From NCBI GenBank assembly GCA_016179105.1, contig JACOSB010000154.1, forward strand, positions 1 through 55,518: a stretch of DNA of 55,518 nt, read 5' to 3'. Made by a program: the position numbers and the translations under genes. Of the stretch, positions 16,179-25,270 are shown in pieces. This DNA comes from Candidatus Acetothermia bacterium. GTDB lineage: Bacteria > Bipolaricaulota > Bipolaricaulia > RBG-16-55-9 > DRXL01. How positions within the stretch are numbered: position 1 is the first letter of the stretch; each line of letters starts with the position of its first letter. The notes below the pieces were generated by a model. The model was not told the DNA's origin, did no database searches, and was given only the letters and a program-made list of their open reading frames with translations.

Positions 16179-16880
16179 TCACTGGACCGACCTGAGATGA
16201 TATCCGACTAACTCATCGAGCAGTCGATGGGCCAACGTAATATCTTGAGCGGGCAGCACGAGTCGGTCGAGTTTCTCCCAGCTGATCCCTAAGATCATTC
16301 TGAGTTCTTGGGCCAGCTTCGCTTCCACCCGCGTATCGCCCGCGCGATGACACTCTTGACAGACCAAACCCCCGTTCGCCGGCGAGAACCATAATTCCGG
16401 CGTCAGGTTTCTTCCACAACTCGCGCACTGCCCTAGCCGCGGCGCAAATCCCAATGCCCGCAACAGCTTCAGTTTATACGCGAGTGCCCAGAGCGCATGT
16501 TGGCTCACGTGTCCCAGCTGAGCCAAGCCGCCTCGCAAAAGCTCAAAAACATTCAGATCGGGATGGTCGTCTTCGATGAGCACATGCGCTAGACGAATCG
16601 CTTCTATGGCCACTTCCAGGCGCTCATACTCACGCTTGACTTCACGCAAATTCTCAACAATCGACGCTTCCTTTAAGAGCTTCAAATTTTCGCCCTCATA
16701 GAAGACCAGCTCTGAGAACGTGAGCAGATCAAGCGCGGCCGTGAATTTGCTGTCAGTCCGACGCGCGCCCTTTGCGATCAGCGAGACCTTTCCGTAATCA
16801 CGCGTGAGCACCGTCAGAATAGAATCACTCTCGCGGTAGTCGATCGCACGCAAAATCAGACCGACGGTTTTATGAATCAT
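16179..16880 (-). CDS. recO: DNA repair protein RecO
   Basis: The 233-residue product begins with the RecO OB-fold (TVGLILRAIDYRESDSILTVLTRDYGKVSLIAKGAR, read in pieces VGLILRAIDYRESDSIL and YGKVSLIAKGAR). The helical middle includes FELLRGGLAQL. The C-terminal zinc site is CASCGR and CQECHR. RecO with RecR loads RecA onto SSB-coated DNA in gap repair. Its ATG lies 45 nt behind the menC stop, separated by palindrome copy D, so it is probably the last gene of the hutH-era operon. Its 3' end lies six nt from a MITE-like element. Confidence 0.93.
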   Translation of the reverse strand: MIHKTVGLILRAIDYRESDSILTVLTRDYGKVSLIAKGARRTDSKFTAALDLLTFSELVFYEGENLKLLKEASIVENLREVKREYERLEVAIEAIRLAHVLIEDDHPDLNVFELLRGGLAQLGHVSQHALWALAYKLKLLRALGFAPRLGQCASCGRNLTPELWFSPANGGLVCQECHRAGDTRVEAKLAQELRMILGISWEKLDRLVLPAQDITLAHRLLDELVGYHLRSVQ

Positions 16881-16889
16881 ACTCTGCGT

Positions 16890-16918
16890 TGTAGGGGCGA
16901 GGTGGCCTCGCCCCTACA
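16890..16918. repeat. dispersed GC-rich palindrome, copy D (perfect)
   Basis: TGTAGGGGCGAGGT mirrored by GGCCTCGCCCCTACA, an essentially perfect palindrome between the menC stop and the recO start within one operon. It is the best conserved copy of the family and would form a strong hairpin in the mRNA. Confidence 0.85.
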
Positions 16919-16925
16919 GGGCCTA

Positions 16926-18035
16926 TCATTTCTGAAATTTTTGCTCTCTGCGCGTGAAGCGATCCAAGCGCTCGGGTATAACCGTCACACCCAACCCCGG
17001 TCCGGTGGGCACCGTGAGCGTCGCGTCGGAGTTCAGCACAAACTCAGGGTCAATTATATCTTGCTTCCAATAGCGACTGCTGGCCGAAAGATCGTTCGGG
17101 AATTTGTAGTTCGGAAGGCTCGCCATCGCGACGTTGGCCGCTCTTCCGATGCCCGTCTCGAGCATCCCGCCACACCAGACGGGGATTTGGTTCGCTTGGC
17201 AAAGATCGTGTATTTTTCTGGCATTCCACAAACCGCCAACGCGCGCGGGTTTAATGTTTATTATCTTGCACGCTCCCAACTCCAGGGCGGCTCGCGCATC
17301 TTCTAAACTCTTTATACTTTCATCGAGACAAATGGGAGTCTTGAGCTGTTTTTGCAATTTCGCGTGCTCCACAATGTCATCATAATCCAGAGGCTGTTCA
17401 ATCATCAATAGATTAAACGCATCCAGCTCTTTGAAGATTTTCAGATCGTTCGGCGTGTACGCAGCGTTCGCGTCCGCCATGAGTGCCAGATCGGGAAATT
17501 CTTTGCGGATTTGCTTAACAATCTCGAGATCCCAGCCCGGCTTAATCTTAATTTTAATACGCCGATAACCTTGCTCGACTCTCTTTTTGATAACAGAGAG
17601 CAACTCCGCCGGGCTTTTTTGGATGCCGATACTGATCCCGCTATCGATCTTCGACTTCGTCCCACCGAGCATTTGTTGTAGCGATTGATTTTGAAGCTTT
17701 CCCTGCAAATCCCAGAGAGCCGCTTCCAGCGCCGCTTTGGCCATGTTGTGCCCGCGAATGCTCTTCAGTTTGGTCTGCACATCTTCGGCGTTCACCACTT
17801 CTTTTCCGAGCACTAATGGGATCGCAAAGTCGGTCAGCACATGCCAGGCCGTCCCGACAGTCTCAGAAGAATACCAGGGTCCGGCTCCCGCGACGCACTC
17901 GCCATAGCCCATCTTCCCCCGGCTGTTAAGAATCACGATGATCGCCGGGCGTAGGGTTTCTCGCCAGCCGCTCGTCTCGAACGGCTCGACCAGTTCCATC
18001 TCGATCTGTCTCAACTCTACGGATTCAATGAGCAC
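16926..18035 (-). CDS. menC: enolase-superfamily o-succinylbenzoate synthase / N-succinylamino acid racemase
   Basis: The 369-residue product has all active-site blocks of the OSBS/NSAR group. KIKIKPGWD carries the Lys pair, LMADANAAYTPND and MIEQPLDYDD give the first two metal ligands, and CLDESIKS the third. INIKPARVGGL and CGGMLETGIGR follow. The enzyme makes o-succinylbenzoate for menaquinone or racemises N-succinyl amino acids; sequence does not separate the two. The gene lies one nt behind a GNAT acetyltransferase. This pairing is known from Geobacillus-type D-amino-acid conversion pathways, so NSAR activity is a real alternative. No other men genes are nearby. Confidence 0.88.
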   Translation of the reverse strand: MLIESVELRQIEMELVEPFETSGWRETLRPAIIVILNSRGKMGYGECVAGAGPWYSSETVGTAWHVLTDFAIPLVLGKEVVNAEDVQTKLKSIRGHNMAKAALEAALWDLQGKLQNQSLQQMLGGTKSKIDSGISIGIQKSPAELLSVIKKRVEQGYRRIKIKIKPGWDLEIVKQIRKEFPDLALMADANAAYTPNDLKIFKELDAFNLLMIEQPLDYDDIVEHAKLQKQLKTPICLDESIKSLEDARAALELGACKIINIKPARVGGLWNARKIHDLCQANQIPVWCGGMLETGIGRAANVAMASLPNYKFPNDLSASSRYWKQDIIDPEFVLNSDATLTVPTGPGLGVTVIPERLDRFTRREQKFQK

Positions 18036-18036
18036 G

Positions 18037-18966
18037 CTAGGTCCTTTCTAAGATTTCTTCGAGCGCGACTTGCTCGAGCAAGTAAAAGCTTCTCTTCTCG
18101 CCCGCCAGCTCTTGCGTCGCCAATTCTGTCACCCAATAGCCCTGATGCAAATAGGTCTCAAAGATCTCGCGCGTCTCGTGCCGCCAGCGCTTCGCCAGTT
18201 CCGCGTCTTTTTCTTTGATCTGCGCGATCCGGTGTGGCACTTCGACGAGCAGTCGCGGCGCTTTGAGCGTCAGCGAATAGTTTCGGTTGACCAACAACCC
18301 CTTCTCGCGGACCGTGGGGTTCACGGTCTGAGTCCCGGCCAAGATTTGGTCTGAAGTGAGAAGCTTTTTCTGCTCGACACGCGCACGCACCCGTACACTA
18401 TTGACCCACCACTCGACCATGAAGCGATCGGTGTCCAACCCCTGGTTCAGTCGGTCGCGCATGTTCCCATAAACATTGCGTTCGTAGCGCTGGGCGACGA
18501 CTCCCAGCTTGCGCAGATTAAAGTGCGCATTCGAACTCTGCAAGGGATCGAAGGTCCACGTGACAAGCTCGAGGCCTTGGCGGATCACAAACTCGCGCTG
18601 GGCACACTTTAAGTCATAGCCGACACCCTGGAATCTTTTGTCCGGGAGCACGCCGCACATGAGCGAGCAATGCTTGAGTTTTCCTGCTTCAACACCCGGG
18701 AACCCGAAGAGAAAGCCGATCATCTTATGCTTCGCACTGAGCGCCGCGATCTGACTTTCTTGCAGCGTTTTACGTGCCCCACTCGTGACGGGTTTTGCCC
18801 CCTCGCTCTCAAAAGCCCCGAGCGCCAGTCCCCCGCTCTTGACGGCCGTCAGCATCAAGTGCTGGGGAACGATCGCGATATCTTCAAAGCCCCAGATCGC
18901 TTTCTGGAGTTCTTCGCAACGCTGCAAATCTTCGACTGTGTCGAGGGGGGCGAGGGTGATCGTCAT
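18037..18966 (-). CDS. GNAT-superfamily acyltransferase (COG3375 type)
   Basis: The ATG overlapping the stop of the diguanylate cyclase as ATGA gives 309 residues; the longer upstream reading lies inside that gene. The N-terminal GNAT region has CEELQKAIWGFED and VPQHLMLTAVKSGG. The CoA-binding part has LCG-like SLMCGVLPDKRFQGVG and LVTWTFDPLQSSNAHFNL. MVEWWVNS follows. This matches the predicted GNAT family often found beside menC-like racemases, where a member N-succinylates D-amino acids. Substrate assignment here is inference from that neighbourhood. Confidence 0.8.
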   Translation of the reverse strand: MTITLAPLDTVEDLQRCEELQKAIWGFEDIAIVPQHLMLTAVKSGGLALGAFESEGAKPVTSGARKTLQESQIAALSAKHKMIGFLFGFPGVEAGKLKHCSLMCGVLPDKRFQGVGYDLKCAQREFVIRQGLELVTWTFDPLQSSNAHFNLRKLGVVAQRYERNVYGNMRDRLNQGLDTDRFMVEWWVNSVRVRARVEQKKLLTSDQILAGTQTVNPTVREKGLLVNRNYSLTLKAPRLLVEVPHRIAQIKEKDAELAKRWRHETREIFETYLHQGYWVTELATQELAGEKRSFYLLEQVALEEILERT

Positions 18967-21443
18967 CGTGAGCGCTTTCGGGCTTTGGTCTGTGCTCTGT
19001 GGCGTTTTCTGCGCTTGCGTCGGTACATGAACTGATCGGCTTCGTCCAGGACGGCTTCGATCTCTTTCTTGCTCTCGGGCGTCCAGCAGGCCAGACCGAC
19101 GCTGATCGAGAGTTTGACTCTCCCGTGCTTGCGCTGGAATTCCTTCAGCCATACCGAGCACTCTTTTTCCAAGCGACGAGCGACGACCGTGGCTTCTCGG
19201 CGGTCTGTCTCCAGCAGGACAACCAAAAACTCATCGCCCCCATAGCGCACGATCGCGTCGGAGGCGCGCACCGTTTTCTGCAAGAGCTGAGCGATTTCGT
19301 AAAGCACGCGATCTCCCACCAAGTGCCCGAACCGATCGTTGACGGCAAAGAAATTATCGAAATCGATCATCAAGAACGCAAACGGGTGGCCGTAATGACG
19401 CGCATGTTCCAGCTCGCGCGAGACCAACTTGGTGAGATAGCGCCGATTGTACACGCCGGTGAGTGGATCGCGCAGCGCTTGTTCTCGTAATTGCTCACGC
19501 TCATGGGCGCGCATCAGCGCAAGCTCAATTTCCGGGAGAAGTTCCGCGATCGTCTTCAGATCGTTGGAGCCGAAGGCACTCTCTTCCTCAAAATTATTAA
19601 AATTGATGAAGCCCACGATCTTGTCTCCCTGCTTGATCGGTAGGATGATCGTAGCCGCCGGCGGCTCTCCGAGTTCTTTAGTAATCAAAGCCAAGTCGCC
19701 CTGCGCTTGGATCGAGTGCGTGAGAATTTGTGGCCCTTGGTCGAGCCGCAACGCGCGAATCGCCTCTTGCCAAGGGAATTTTGTATGGGCTAACTGAGCC
19801 AAGTTTCGTCCCACGGCGGCGCAGAACTTAAAGACCTCCTCGCGCTCGTCCAATAACAGAACACTTCCGCCTTGCACCTTGGGAATGAGCTCGATGCCGC
19901 GATGGATCACTTTGGCCAAGAGTTCTTCCAAATCGCGGGCTTCGCTCAGGGCGCGAAAGAAGCGATTGGTGTGCTGCACTTGGTCGAGCGCGGTATGGAG
20001 AGCCGACATGCGTTGGGCTTTGTCAATCGCGAGAGCAGCCATGTTCGCCAAGATTTCCAAGGGCTCGATCTCCTCCGGAGTCGGCAACTGCCCATGGATC
20101 GGCTTGGCCAGACCGATCCGCCCCAAGAGACAATCTCCATTGGACAGGAGCACGAAGAGCATGTCGTACGGTCCCCAGGCAGACGCAGAGTCTCGCGAGG
20201 GGATACCGTGCTCAGTGATCTCCGGCAAATCTTGTTCTTGCACATAATAAGAGATCTGCCCAATCTTGCGGCCTTTGGCGAGAATCTTATGGTGCGGCAA
20301 GAATTTCCCCGACAGCGTTCGCTTCACTAATTCATCCATTTGCTCTTCTGAAAGCCCGGTGCCGATCGCGTCTTGGATGCGATAGCCTTTTGTCTCTGTC
20401 GGAGCTACGGGCCGGTCATAGATGGACACTCCCACGGCTTTGAACGGAGAATGAGACACAACAGCAGTCACAACATCCTCGATAATCTTGCGCAAGTCAG
20501 AGATAGCTAGAATGTCGTGACCAATCTGTCCGAGGCGCCGTCGCAGACGTTCGGTCTCGCGCTGGGACGTGATGTCGACTGCCGTGCCGATCAGAGTCTT
20601 TTGCCCTTCTAAGTCAATCCAATGGTTTTGATACTCCACTTCGATGATTTGACCGTCTTTGCGAATAACTTTGGCGATGTTACGATCTGGATTGTCGCCC
20701 GATGACTTAGAGGCACCGGGATCGCGATCCTGCGGGCAGATAAAGTTTTTTACGGAGAGGCCGATCAATTCATCTTTAGGGTAGCCAGAAAGCTCACACG
20801 CTCGTTGATTGGCATAGATCACCTTATCATCACGATTGAGGTAGACTGCTACAAGCGCCGACTCGACGAGCGTGCGATAAAGGGCTTCCGACTTGACCAG
20901 CGACGCGTGACTCTGCGCGTTGCAGATCGCTGCGGCCGCTTGGTCCCCAAACAGTTGCAACAACTGAATGTTCTCTTCAGAGAAAGTTCGTTGCTTCTCC
21001 AGTTCTAGGGTGCTTAGCACACCGACCAGTTTGCTCTGACACAAGAGCGGCACGGCCAGCCCGCTCTGGATAGGGGGCGTACACTGGGGCTTAAGACGCC
21101 CTTCCCAATGGAGATAATCACTCACCGCGATCGGCTGAAGGCGCTCGGCCACCCGACCGGCGAGACCTTCTCCGAGCGCCAAGCGCGTGCCCGGAATGCA
21201 CGAGGGCCCTAAGTTATGACTGATGACCAACTCCAGCGCTTGGGTGCTTTCATCGTACAGATAGAGGCCACCGCTGTTTGTCTCTAAGAGTTGGGCTGCT
21301 TGTTCGGTAATTTTCTGAAGAAGCTTTTTGAGATCGAATTGTCCCTGCAGCGCGAGCGAGATCTTGTGCAAAGAGAGTAGGGCCTCGGCCTGCCGTGCGT
21401 GATTTAGATTGACTTCTTTGTCGCTGTCTGCGTGCTGTTCCAT
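18963..21443 (-). CDS. cytoplasmic diguanylate cyclase with GAF-PAS-GAF-GAF sensor array
   Basis: The 826-residue protein has no membrane segment. A GAF domain covers about residues 20-180 and a PAS domain about 187-300 (VYLNRDDKVIYANQRACELSGY). Two further GAF-like regions lie at about 310-480 and 490-640. The GGDEF domain spans about 655-815. YGGDEFLVVL is the intact active site, and RASD five residues upstream is the RxxD product-inhibition site, so it should make c-di-GMP under feedback. The tail is very basic (RRKRRKRHRAQTKARKRSR). It lies four nt behind era and overlaps the GNAT gene. Confidence 0.92.
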   Translation of the reverse strand: MEQHADSDKEVNLNHARQAEALLSLHKISLALQGQFDLKKLLQKITEQAAQLLETNSGGLYLYDESTQALELVISHNLGPSCIPGTRLALGEGLAGRVAERLQPIAVSDYLHWEGRLKPQCTPPIQSGLAVPLLCQSKLVGVLSTLELEKQRTFSEENIQLLQLFGDQAAAAICNAQSHASLVKSEALYRTLVESALVAVYLNRDDKVIYANQRACELSGYPKDELIGLSVKNFICPQDRDPGASKSSGDNPDRNIAKVIRKDGQIIEVEYQNHWIDLEGQKTLIGTAVDITSQRETERLRRRLGQIGHDILAISDLRKIIEDVVTAVVSHSPFKAVGVSIYDRPVAPTETKGYRIQDAIGTGLSEEQMDELVKRTLSGKFLPHHKILAKGRKIGQISYYVQEQDLPEITEHGIPSRDSASAWGPYDMLFVLLSNGDCLLGRIGLAKPIHGQLPTPEEIEPLEILANMAALAIDKAQRMSALHTALDQVQHTNRFFRALSEARDLEELLAKVIHRGIELIPKVQGGSVLLLDEREEVFKFCAAVGRNLAQLAHTKFPWQEAIRALRLDQGPQILTHSIQAQGDLALITKELGEPPAATIILPIKQGDKIVGFINFNNFEEESAFGSNDLKTIAELLPEIELALMRAHEREQLREQALRDPLTGVYNRRYLTKLVSRELEHARHYGHPFAFLMIDFDNFFAVNDRFGHLVGDRVLYEIAQLLQKTVRASDAIVRYGGDEFLVVLLETDRREATVVARRLEKECSVWLKEFQRKHGRVKLSISVGLACWTPESKKEIEAVLDEADQFMYRRKRRKRHRAQTKARKRSR

Positions 21444-21447
21444 AACA

Positions 21448-22344
21448 CTATCTTTCTTGTCCGATCATCTTTTTAATCAACCGCTCATCCTCGTTCCAGT
21501 CCTTCGAGACCTTCACTTGCAGATCGAGAAAGACGTGGGCGCCGAGCAACAACTCGATCTCGCGGCGGGCCCGCTGACCGATCTGGCGGATCATCTTCCC
21601 GCCATTGCCCACCAAAATCCCCTTCTGAGAGTCGCGAGCGACGTAAATGTTCGCGAAAATTTCGATTAAACGTTTGTCTTCTCGTTCGCGCACTTCGAAG
21701 ACATCGACCGCACACGAATAAGGAATCTCCGCACGCGTCAGCTCATAGATTTTTTCGCGAATAAATTCAGCGATCACAAACTCTTCGGGCCGATCGGTGC
21801 TGCTCTCGTCCGTAAAATATCGGGGACCTTCGGGCAGGACGTTTTTGATCGCTTCGAGCGCTTGCCCCATCTGAATTCCTAGCTTGCACGAGATGGGCCA
21901 GATGTCCTGAAACAATTCAAGCACTCGATAGGCTTCCATAGTGCGCTGCACAGAATCATCCCGTATTGTGTCGATCTTGTTGATGAGCAAGATGATCGGT
22001 TGCTCGAATTTTTTGAGATGCCTGAGAGCGTCGCGATCGCCCGCCGAGACAGCGCTCCAGGGCTCAACCATATACACCAGAGCGTCCAGACCCTCGAGCG
22101 CGGCGTAGGCTTGACTGCTCAGATATTTGCTCAATCTGTTCTGAGGTTTATGCAGGCCCGGCGTGTCGACGAAGATCATTTGAGCATCTTCGAAATTGCA
22201 GATGCACTTGATGCGATTGCGCGTCGACTGGGGCTTGCTGGAGACAATTAAGATTTTCTTGCCGAGAATTGCGTTGATAAAACTCGATTTGCCCACATTG
22301 GCTTGTCCCAGCACCCCGACAAAACCCGACTTAAACCCCGTCAA
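21448..22344 (-). CDS. era: GTPase Era
   Basis: The product has 298 residues. The P-loop is GQANVGKSS, the effector region QSTRNRIKC, G3 DTPG, and G4 NKID. The C-terminal KH domain has GILVGNGGKMIRQIGQRARREIE, read in pieces GILVGNGGKMIRQIG and ARREIELLLG. Era binds the 3' end of 16S rRNA and guides 30S maturation. The start is TTG at 22344, fixed by AAGGAGG eight nt upstream, and it overlaps the 3' end of hutH by 14 nt. It is part of a minus-strand operon running to recO. Confidence 0.94.
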   Translation of the reverse strand: MTGFKSGFVGVLGQANVGKSSFINAILGKKILIVSSKPQSTRNRIKCICNFEDAQMIFVDTPGLHKPQNRLSKYLSSQAYAALEGLDALVYMVEPWSAVSAGDRDALRHLKKFEQPIILLINKIDTIRDDSVQRTMEAYRVLELFQDIWPISCKLGIQMGQALEAIKNVLPEGPRYFTDESSTDRPEEFVIAEFIREKIYELTRAEIPYSCAVDVFEVREREDKRLIEIFANIYVARDSQKGILVGNGGKMIRQIGQRARREIELLLGAHVFLDLQVKVSKDWNEDERLIKKMIGQER

Positions 22345-23815
22345 TGAGTTTTCCTCCTTGTACGAGTTGTAGCGCCATCTCTATATCTTGCTGGAGAATG
22401 CGGTCCTCATGCAAGTGGGGGATTTTTTCGCGGCACCGTGCGTGAAGCCGACGTGTGTACGGAGCCATCTTAAGCACATCGCGAAAATCGAGGGCTTGAC
22501 AGGCGGTCATCAGCTCAATCGCAATGATATACTCGACGTTTTCGATGATTTTGAGCGCTTTGTGAGCGGACGTCGCGGCCATGCTGTTGTGGTCTTCCTT
22601 GCCCCCGGAAGTGGGAATCGAGTCAACTGCACTCGGATGGGCCAAGACTTTGTTCTCGACGACGAGAGCTGCGGCTGTGTACTGGGGGACCATCAGGCCC
22701 GAATTGAGCCCGCTGTCCTGGATAAGAAATTGGGGAAGCCCCGGCGCTTCGAGCAAGAGCGCGATTCTTCGCTCAGCGATATTGCCTACCTCGGCCACGG
22801 CGATTCCCAACAGCTCCATCACGAGGGCCAAAATTTGCCCGTGAAAATTCCCGCCGGAGAGAACATCGCCCGTCTCAGCAAAGATCAATGGATTATCCGT
22901 TGCCGAGTTCATCTCGATCTCGATTTTTTCTTTGACAAACTGTAGTGCGTCGGCCGAAGCTCCCAAGACTTGGGGGATGCAGCGGAGCGAGTACGGGTCT
23001 TGTACATCGGTTGCTCCGTTCACTAGGCGACTGCCTTGAAGCCATTCGCGAATTTTCGTGGCGACCGCGATCTGGCCCGCGTGCGGACGCGCTCGGTGAA
23101 GGCGCTCGTCGAATGCGGCCGTATTCGCGCGTGCAGCTTCGAGCGAGAGCGCCGCGACCGCTTGCGCGGTGTCCAGTAATTTCAGGGAGCGGACTAACCC
23201 AACGAAGCCCAGCCCCAGAGTGATTTGAGTTCCGTTGATGAGCGCGAGCCCTTCTTTGGGGCCAAGCTTCAATGGCTCTAAATTGAGTTTTCTTAAAAGT
23301 TCTGAGCCGTGAAGATGCTCGTTTTTATGGATCGCTTCGCCCTCGCCAAGCAAAAGCAACGCTAAATGCGCCAACGGAGCGAGGTCGCCGCTCGAGCCGA
23401 CAGAGCCTTTGCTTGGAATGATCGGATACACTGCTTCGTTCAGCCATCGAACGAGATAAGAGAGCAAGAGCGGGCGCACACCCGATCGGCCTTGCGCGAG
23501 AGCGTTCACACGGAAAAGTAAGGCAGCACGCGCGACTTCCTTGGGCAGCGGTTCTCCAACGCCGGCAGAATGGCTGCGAATCAAATTCTCTTGGAGCTTT
23601 TCGAGTTTTTCACGAGGAACGACTTGGGTGCTGAGTTTGCCAAAACCCGTGTTGATTCCGTAGGCGCGCTGGCCGGAATCCACAATCTTTTGGACGACGC
23701 GCTGAGAGGCTTCTACACGCTCGAGCGCGGCTGGGGATAACTGAATTTTCTCGTGCGCAAAGACAATTTTTTCGGCGTGCTCTAGTGTTAGCGAGTGACC
23801 ATCGAGTTCGATCAT
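22331..23815 (-). CDS. hutH: histidine ammonia-lyase (MIO enzyme family)
   Basis: I chose MIELDGHSLTLEHAEKIV, giving 494 residues, because it follows a consensus promoter closely. YGINTGFGKLST and SHSAGVGEPLP are typical of HAL. The MIO cofactor triad, usually Ala-Ser-Gly, reads Ser-Ser-Gly in KGSVGSSGDLAPLAH. LALINGTQ, NPLIF and GNFHGQ are the other active-site blocks. The enzyme deaminates L-histidine to urocanate. No hutU or hutI lies nearby, so the physiological role is uncertain and another aromatic amino acid is possible. It heads the operon with era. Confidence 0.88.
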   Translation of the reverse strand: MIELDGHSLTLEHAEKIVFAHEKIQLSPAALERVEASQRVVQKIVDSGQRAYGINTGFGKLSTQVVPREKLEKLQENLIRSHSAGVGEPLPKEVARAALLFRVNALAQGRSGVRPLLLSYLVRWLNEAVYPIIPSKGSVGSSGDLAPLAHLALLLLGEGEAIHKNEHLHGSELLRKLNLEPLKLGPKEGLALINGTQITLGLGFVGLVRSLKLLDTAQAVAALSLEAARANTAAFDERLHRARPHAGQIAVATKIREWLQGSRLVNGATDVQDPYSLRCIPQVLGASADALQFVKEKIEIEMNSATDNPLIFAETGDVLSGGNFHGQILALVMELLGIAVAEVGNIAERRIALLLEAPGLPQFLIQDSGLNSGLMVPQYTAAALVVENKVLAHPSAVDSIPTSGGKEDHNSMAATSAHKALKIIENVEYIIAIELMTACQALDFRDVLKMAPYTRRLHARCREKIPHLHEDRILQQDIEMALQLVQGGKLIDGV

Positions 23816-23829
23816 AGCAAAGCTGCCAC

Positions 23830-23858
23830 AGTATACTGGCCTCACTCTGCGATGTAAA
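23830..23858 (-). promoter_or_regulatory. promoter of the hutH-era operon
   Basis: On the minus strand TTTACA at 23853-23858, a 17-nt spacer and TATACT at 23830-23835. The hutH ATG lies 14 nt after the -10 box, so the 5' leader is only a few nt long. It is the only clear promoter seen ahead of the six-gene minus-strand run. Confidence 0.6.
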
Positions 23859-23874
23859 ATGAGGTTTCAGTGCT

Positions 23875-24339
23875 ATGTTTTCTGAATCTTTCTATGTGAT
23901 CTGTCAGAACATTCGTAGCCTGCACAATGTCGGCTCGATCTTCCGCACGGCCGACGCCGCTGCGATTACTAAGCTCTATTTGTGCGGCTACACGCCCTAT
24001 CCCCCCAGATCTGAGATCAGCAAGGTCGCGCTCGGCGCTGAGCTGAGTGTATCCTGGGAGCATCACGTGCAAGCCTGGCGGCTGATCGAAAAGCTTCGAT
24101 CGAAGGGCGTGCAGATCGTCGCGTTGGAGAACAACATCGGAAGCGTTTCCATCTATGAATTCAAGCCGAAATTCCCGCTCGCCTTGATTGTGGGGAACGA
24201 AGTAGGAGGGCTGAGCTCAGCCATTCTGCAACGAGCTGATGCAGTCGTGCATTTGCCGATGTATGGCAAAAAAGAATCGCTCAACGTCTCAGTCGCGTTC
24301 GGGATTGCGGCGTATGAGTTAAATAAATTTCGGAAATAA
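23875..24339 (+). CDS. SpoU/TrmH-family RNA 2'-O-methyltransferase
   Basis: The 154-residue product is a minimal SPOUT methylase. Motif 1 is NIRSLHNVGSIFRTADA, motif 2 LALIVGNEVGGLS, and motif 3 LPMYGKKESLNVSVAFGI. These form the knotted SAM site. Family members methylate the 2'-hydroxyl of tRNA or rRNA riboses; size suggests a TrmL-like or unassigned tRNA methylase. It is divergent from hutH, and a TAAAAT lies 14 nt before the ATG, with no SD. Confidence 0.9.
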   Translation: MFSESFYVICQNIRSLHNVGSIFRTADAAAITKLYLCGYTPYPPRSEISKVALGAELSVSWEHHVQAWRLIEKLRSKGVQIVALENNIGSVSIYEFKPKFPLALIVGNEVGGLSSAILQRADAVVHLPMYGKKESLNVSVAFGIAAYELNKFRK

Positions 24340-24379
24340 CACTACTTTCACTTCATCGAGCCAACATAATTCTATCTCT

Positions 24380-25147
24380 TCATGGCTTATGCGCTTTCGG
24401 TCTTAGCTCAGACTCTTTGGCCGTCTCCAGCCACTTCACCAAATTGACTAAGCGCTCGGTCGAGGCTTCGAACAATTGCTTGCCAGCTTTGGGACTTGCT
24501 TCACGTGGGTCGAGCGTCGCGCCGGTCTCTGAAAAATCAAGAGTGTCCACGGGCAACTGAGACCCAAATTTAGAAATGCCAAAAACGGGCGAAGCGCCTC
24601 GAGCTGCTTCTTCGAACTTGCTCTGGTCTACTAATTTGGGCTTGACTGCCCAGACCATTGACGTTTCGATCGCTCCCGCGTGCGTGCCCTTACTCTTGAA
24701 GAGTTTCGCGCACAGTTCAACGATCTCTGCGTCAGTCCACCACTGCCAGACGACCGCGTACGATTGGCCGCCTTGACGAATTTGTTGGCACACTTCTTGC
24801 AAGGGCGCAAAATTCCCGCCGTGGCCGTTCACGTAAATCACGCGTTTAATGCCGTGATAGACCAAACTATCAGCGATTTCTCGCATGTACCTCCGAAAAG
24901 TCTCTTGACTCACCCAGAGTGTGCCCCAAAATTGTCGATGGTGCGGCGAGACGCCGACGGGAATAACGGGAGTGCAAATCGTATCCGTCTCTTTCGCGGC
25001 AGCCTGTGCCAATGCTTCGGCAGCGAAAAAATCGGTGCCCAAAGGCAATTGAGGGCCATGTTGTTCGGTCGCACCTACAGGGATTAGAGCAATTGGGGAC
25101 TTTTTGAAACGCTCGCGGGCGGACTTCCAGGAATAATTTTCGAGCAC
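24380..25147 (-). CDS. creatininase-family amidohydrolase
   Basis: AAGGAGG eight nt before a GTG at 25147 decides the start, giving 255 residues; an upstream TTG would lie before that SD. LIPVGATEQHGPQLPLGTD holds Glu and His metal ligands, with Asp following. YVNGHGGN and KGTHAGAIETS give the other conserved His and Glu residues. Relatives hydrolyse creatinine, formamidopyrimidines in riboflavin/F420 routes, or the mycofactocin precursor peptide. None of those clusters is nearby, so the substrate is unknown. The gene is convergent with the SpoU gene. Confidence 0.85.
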   Translation of the reverse strand: MLENYSWKSARERFKKSPIALIPVGATEQHGPQLPLGTDFFAAEALAQAAAKETDTICTPVIPVGVSPHHRQFWGTLWVSQETFRRYMREIADSLVYHGIKRVIYVNGHGGNFAPLQEVCQQIRQGGQSYAVVWQWWTDAEIVELCAKLFKSKGTHAGAIETSMVWAVKPKLVDQSKFEEAARGASPVFGISKFGSQLPVDTLDFSETGATLDPREASPKAGKQLFEASTERLVNLVKWLETAKESELRPKAHKP

Positions 25148-25270
25148 GATAATAGCCTCCTTGGGTAAGCTCAAAACAACTCAGTCTAACAGATTCTTTG
25201 TCAGATGGGAAAATGCTTGCTCGACTCGCACTCTTACGATAGGCTAGCTTAAGAAAGCAGGTGTTTGGGT

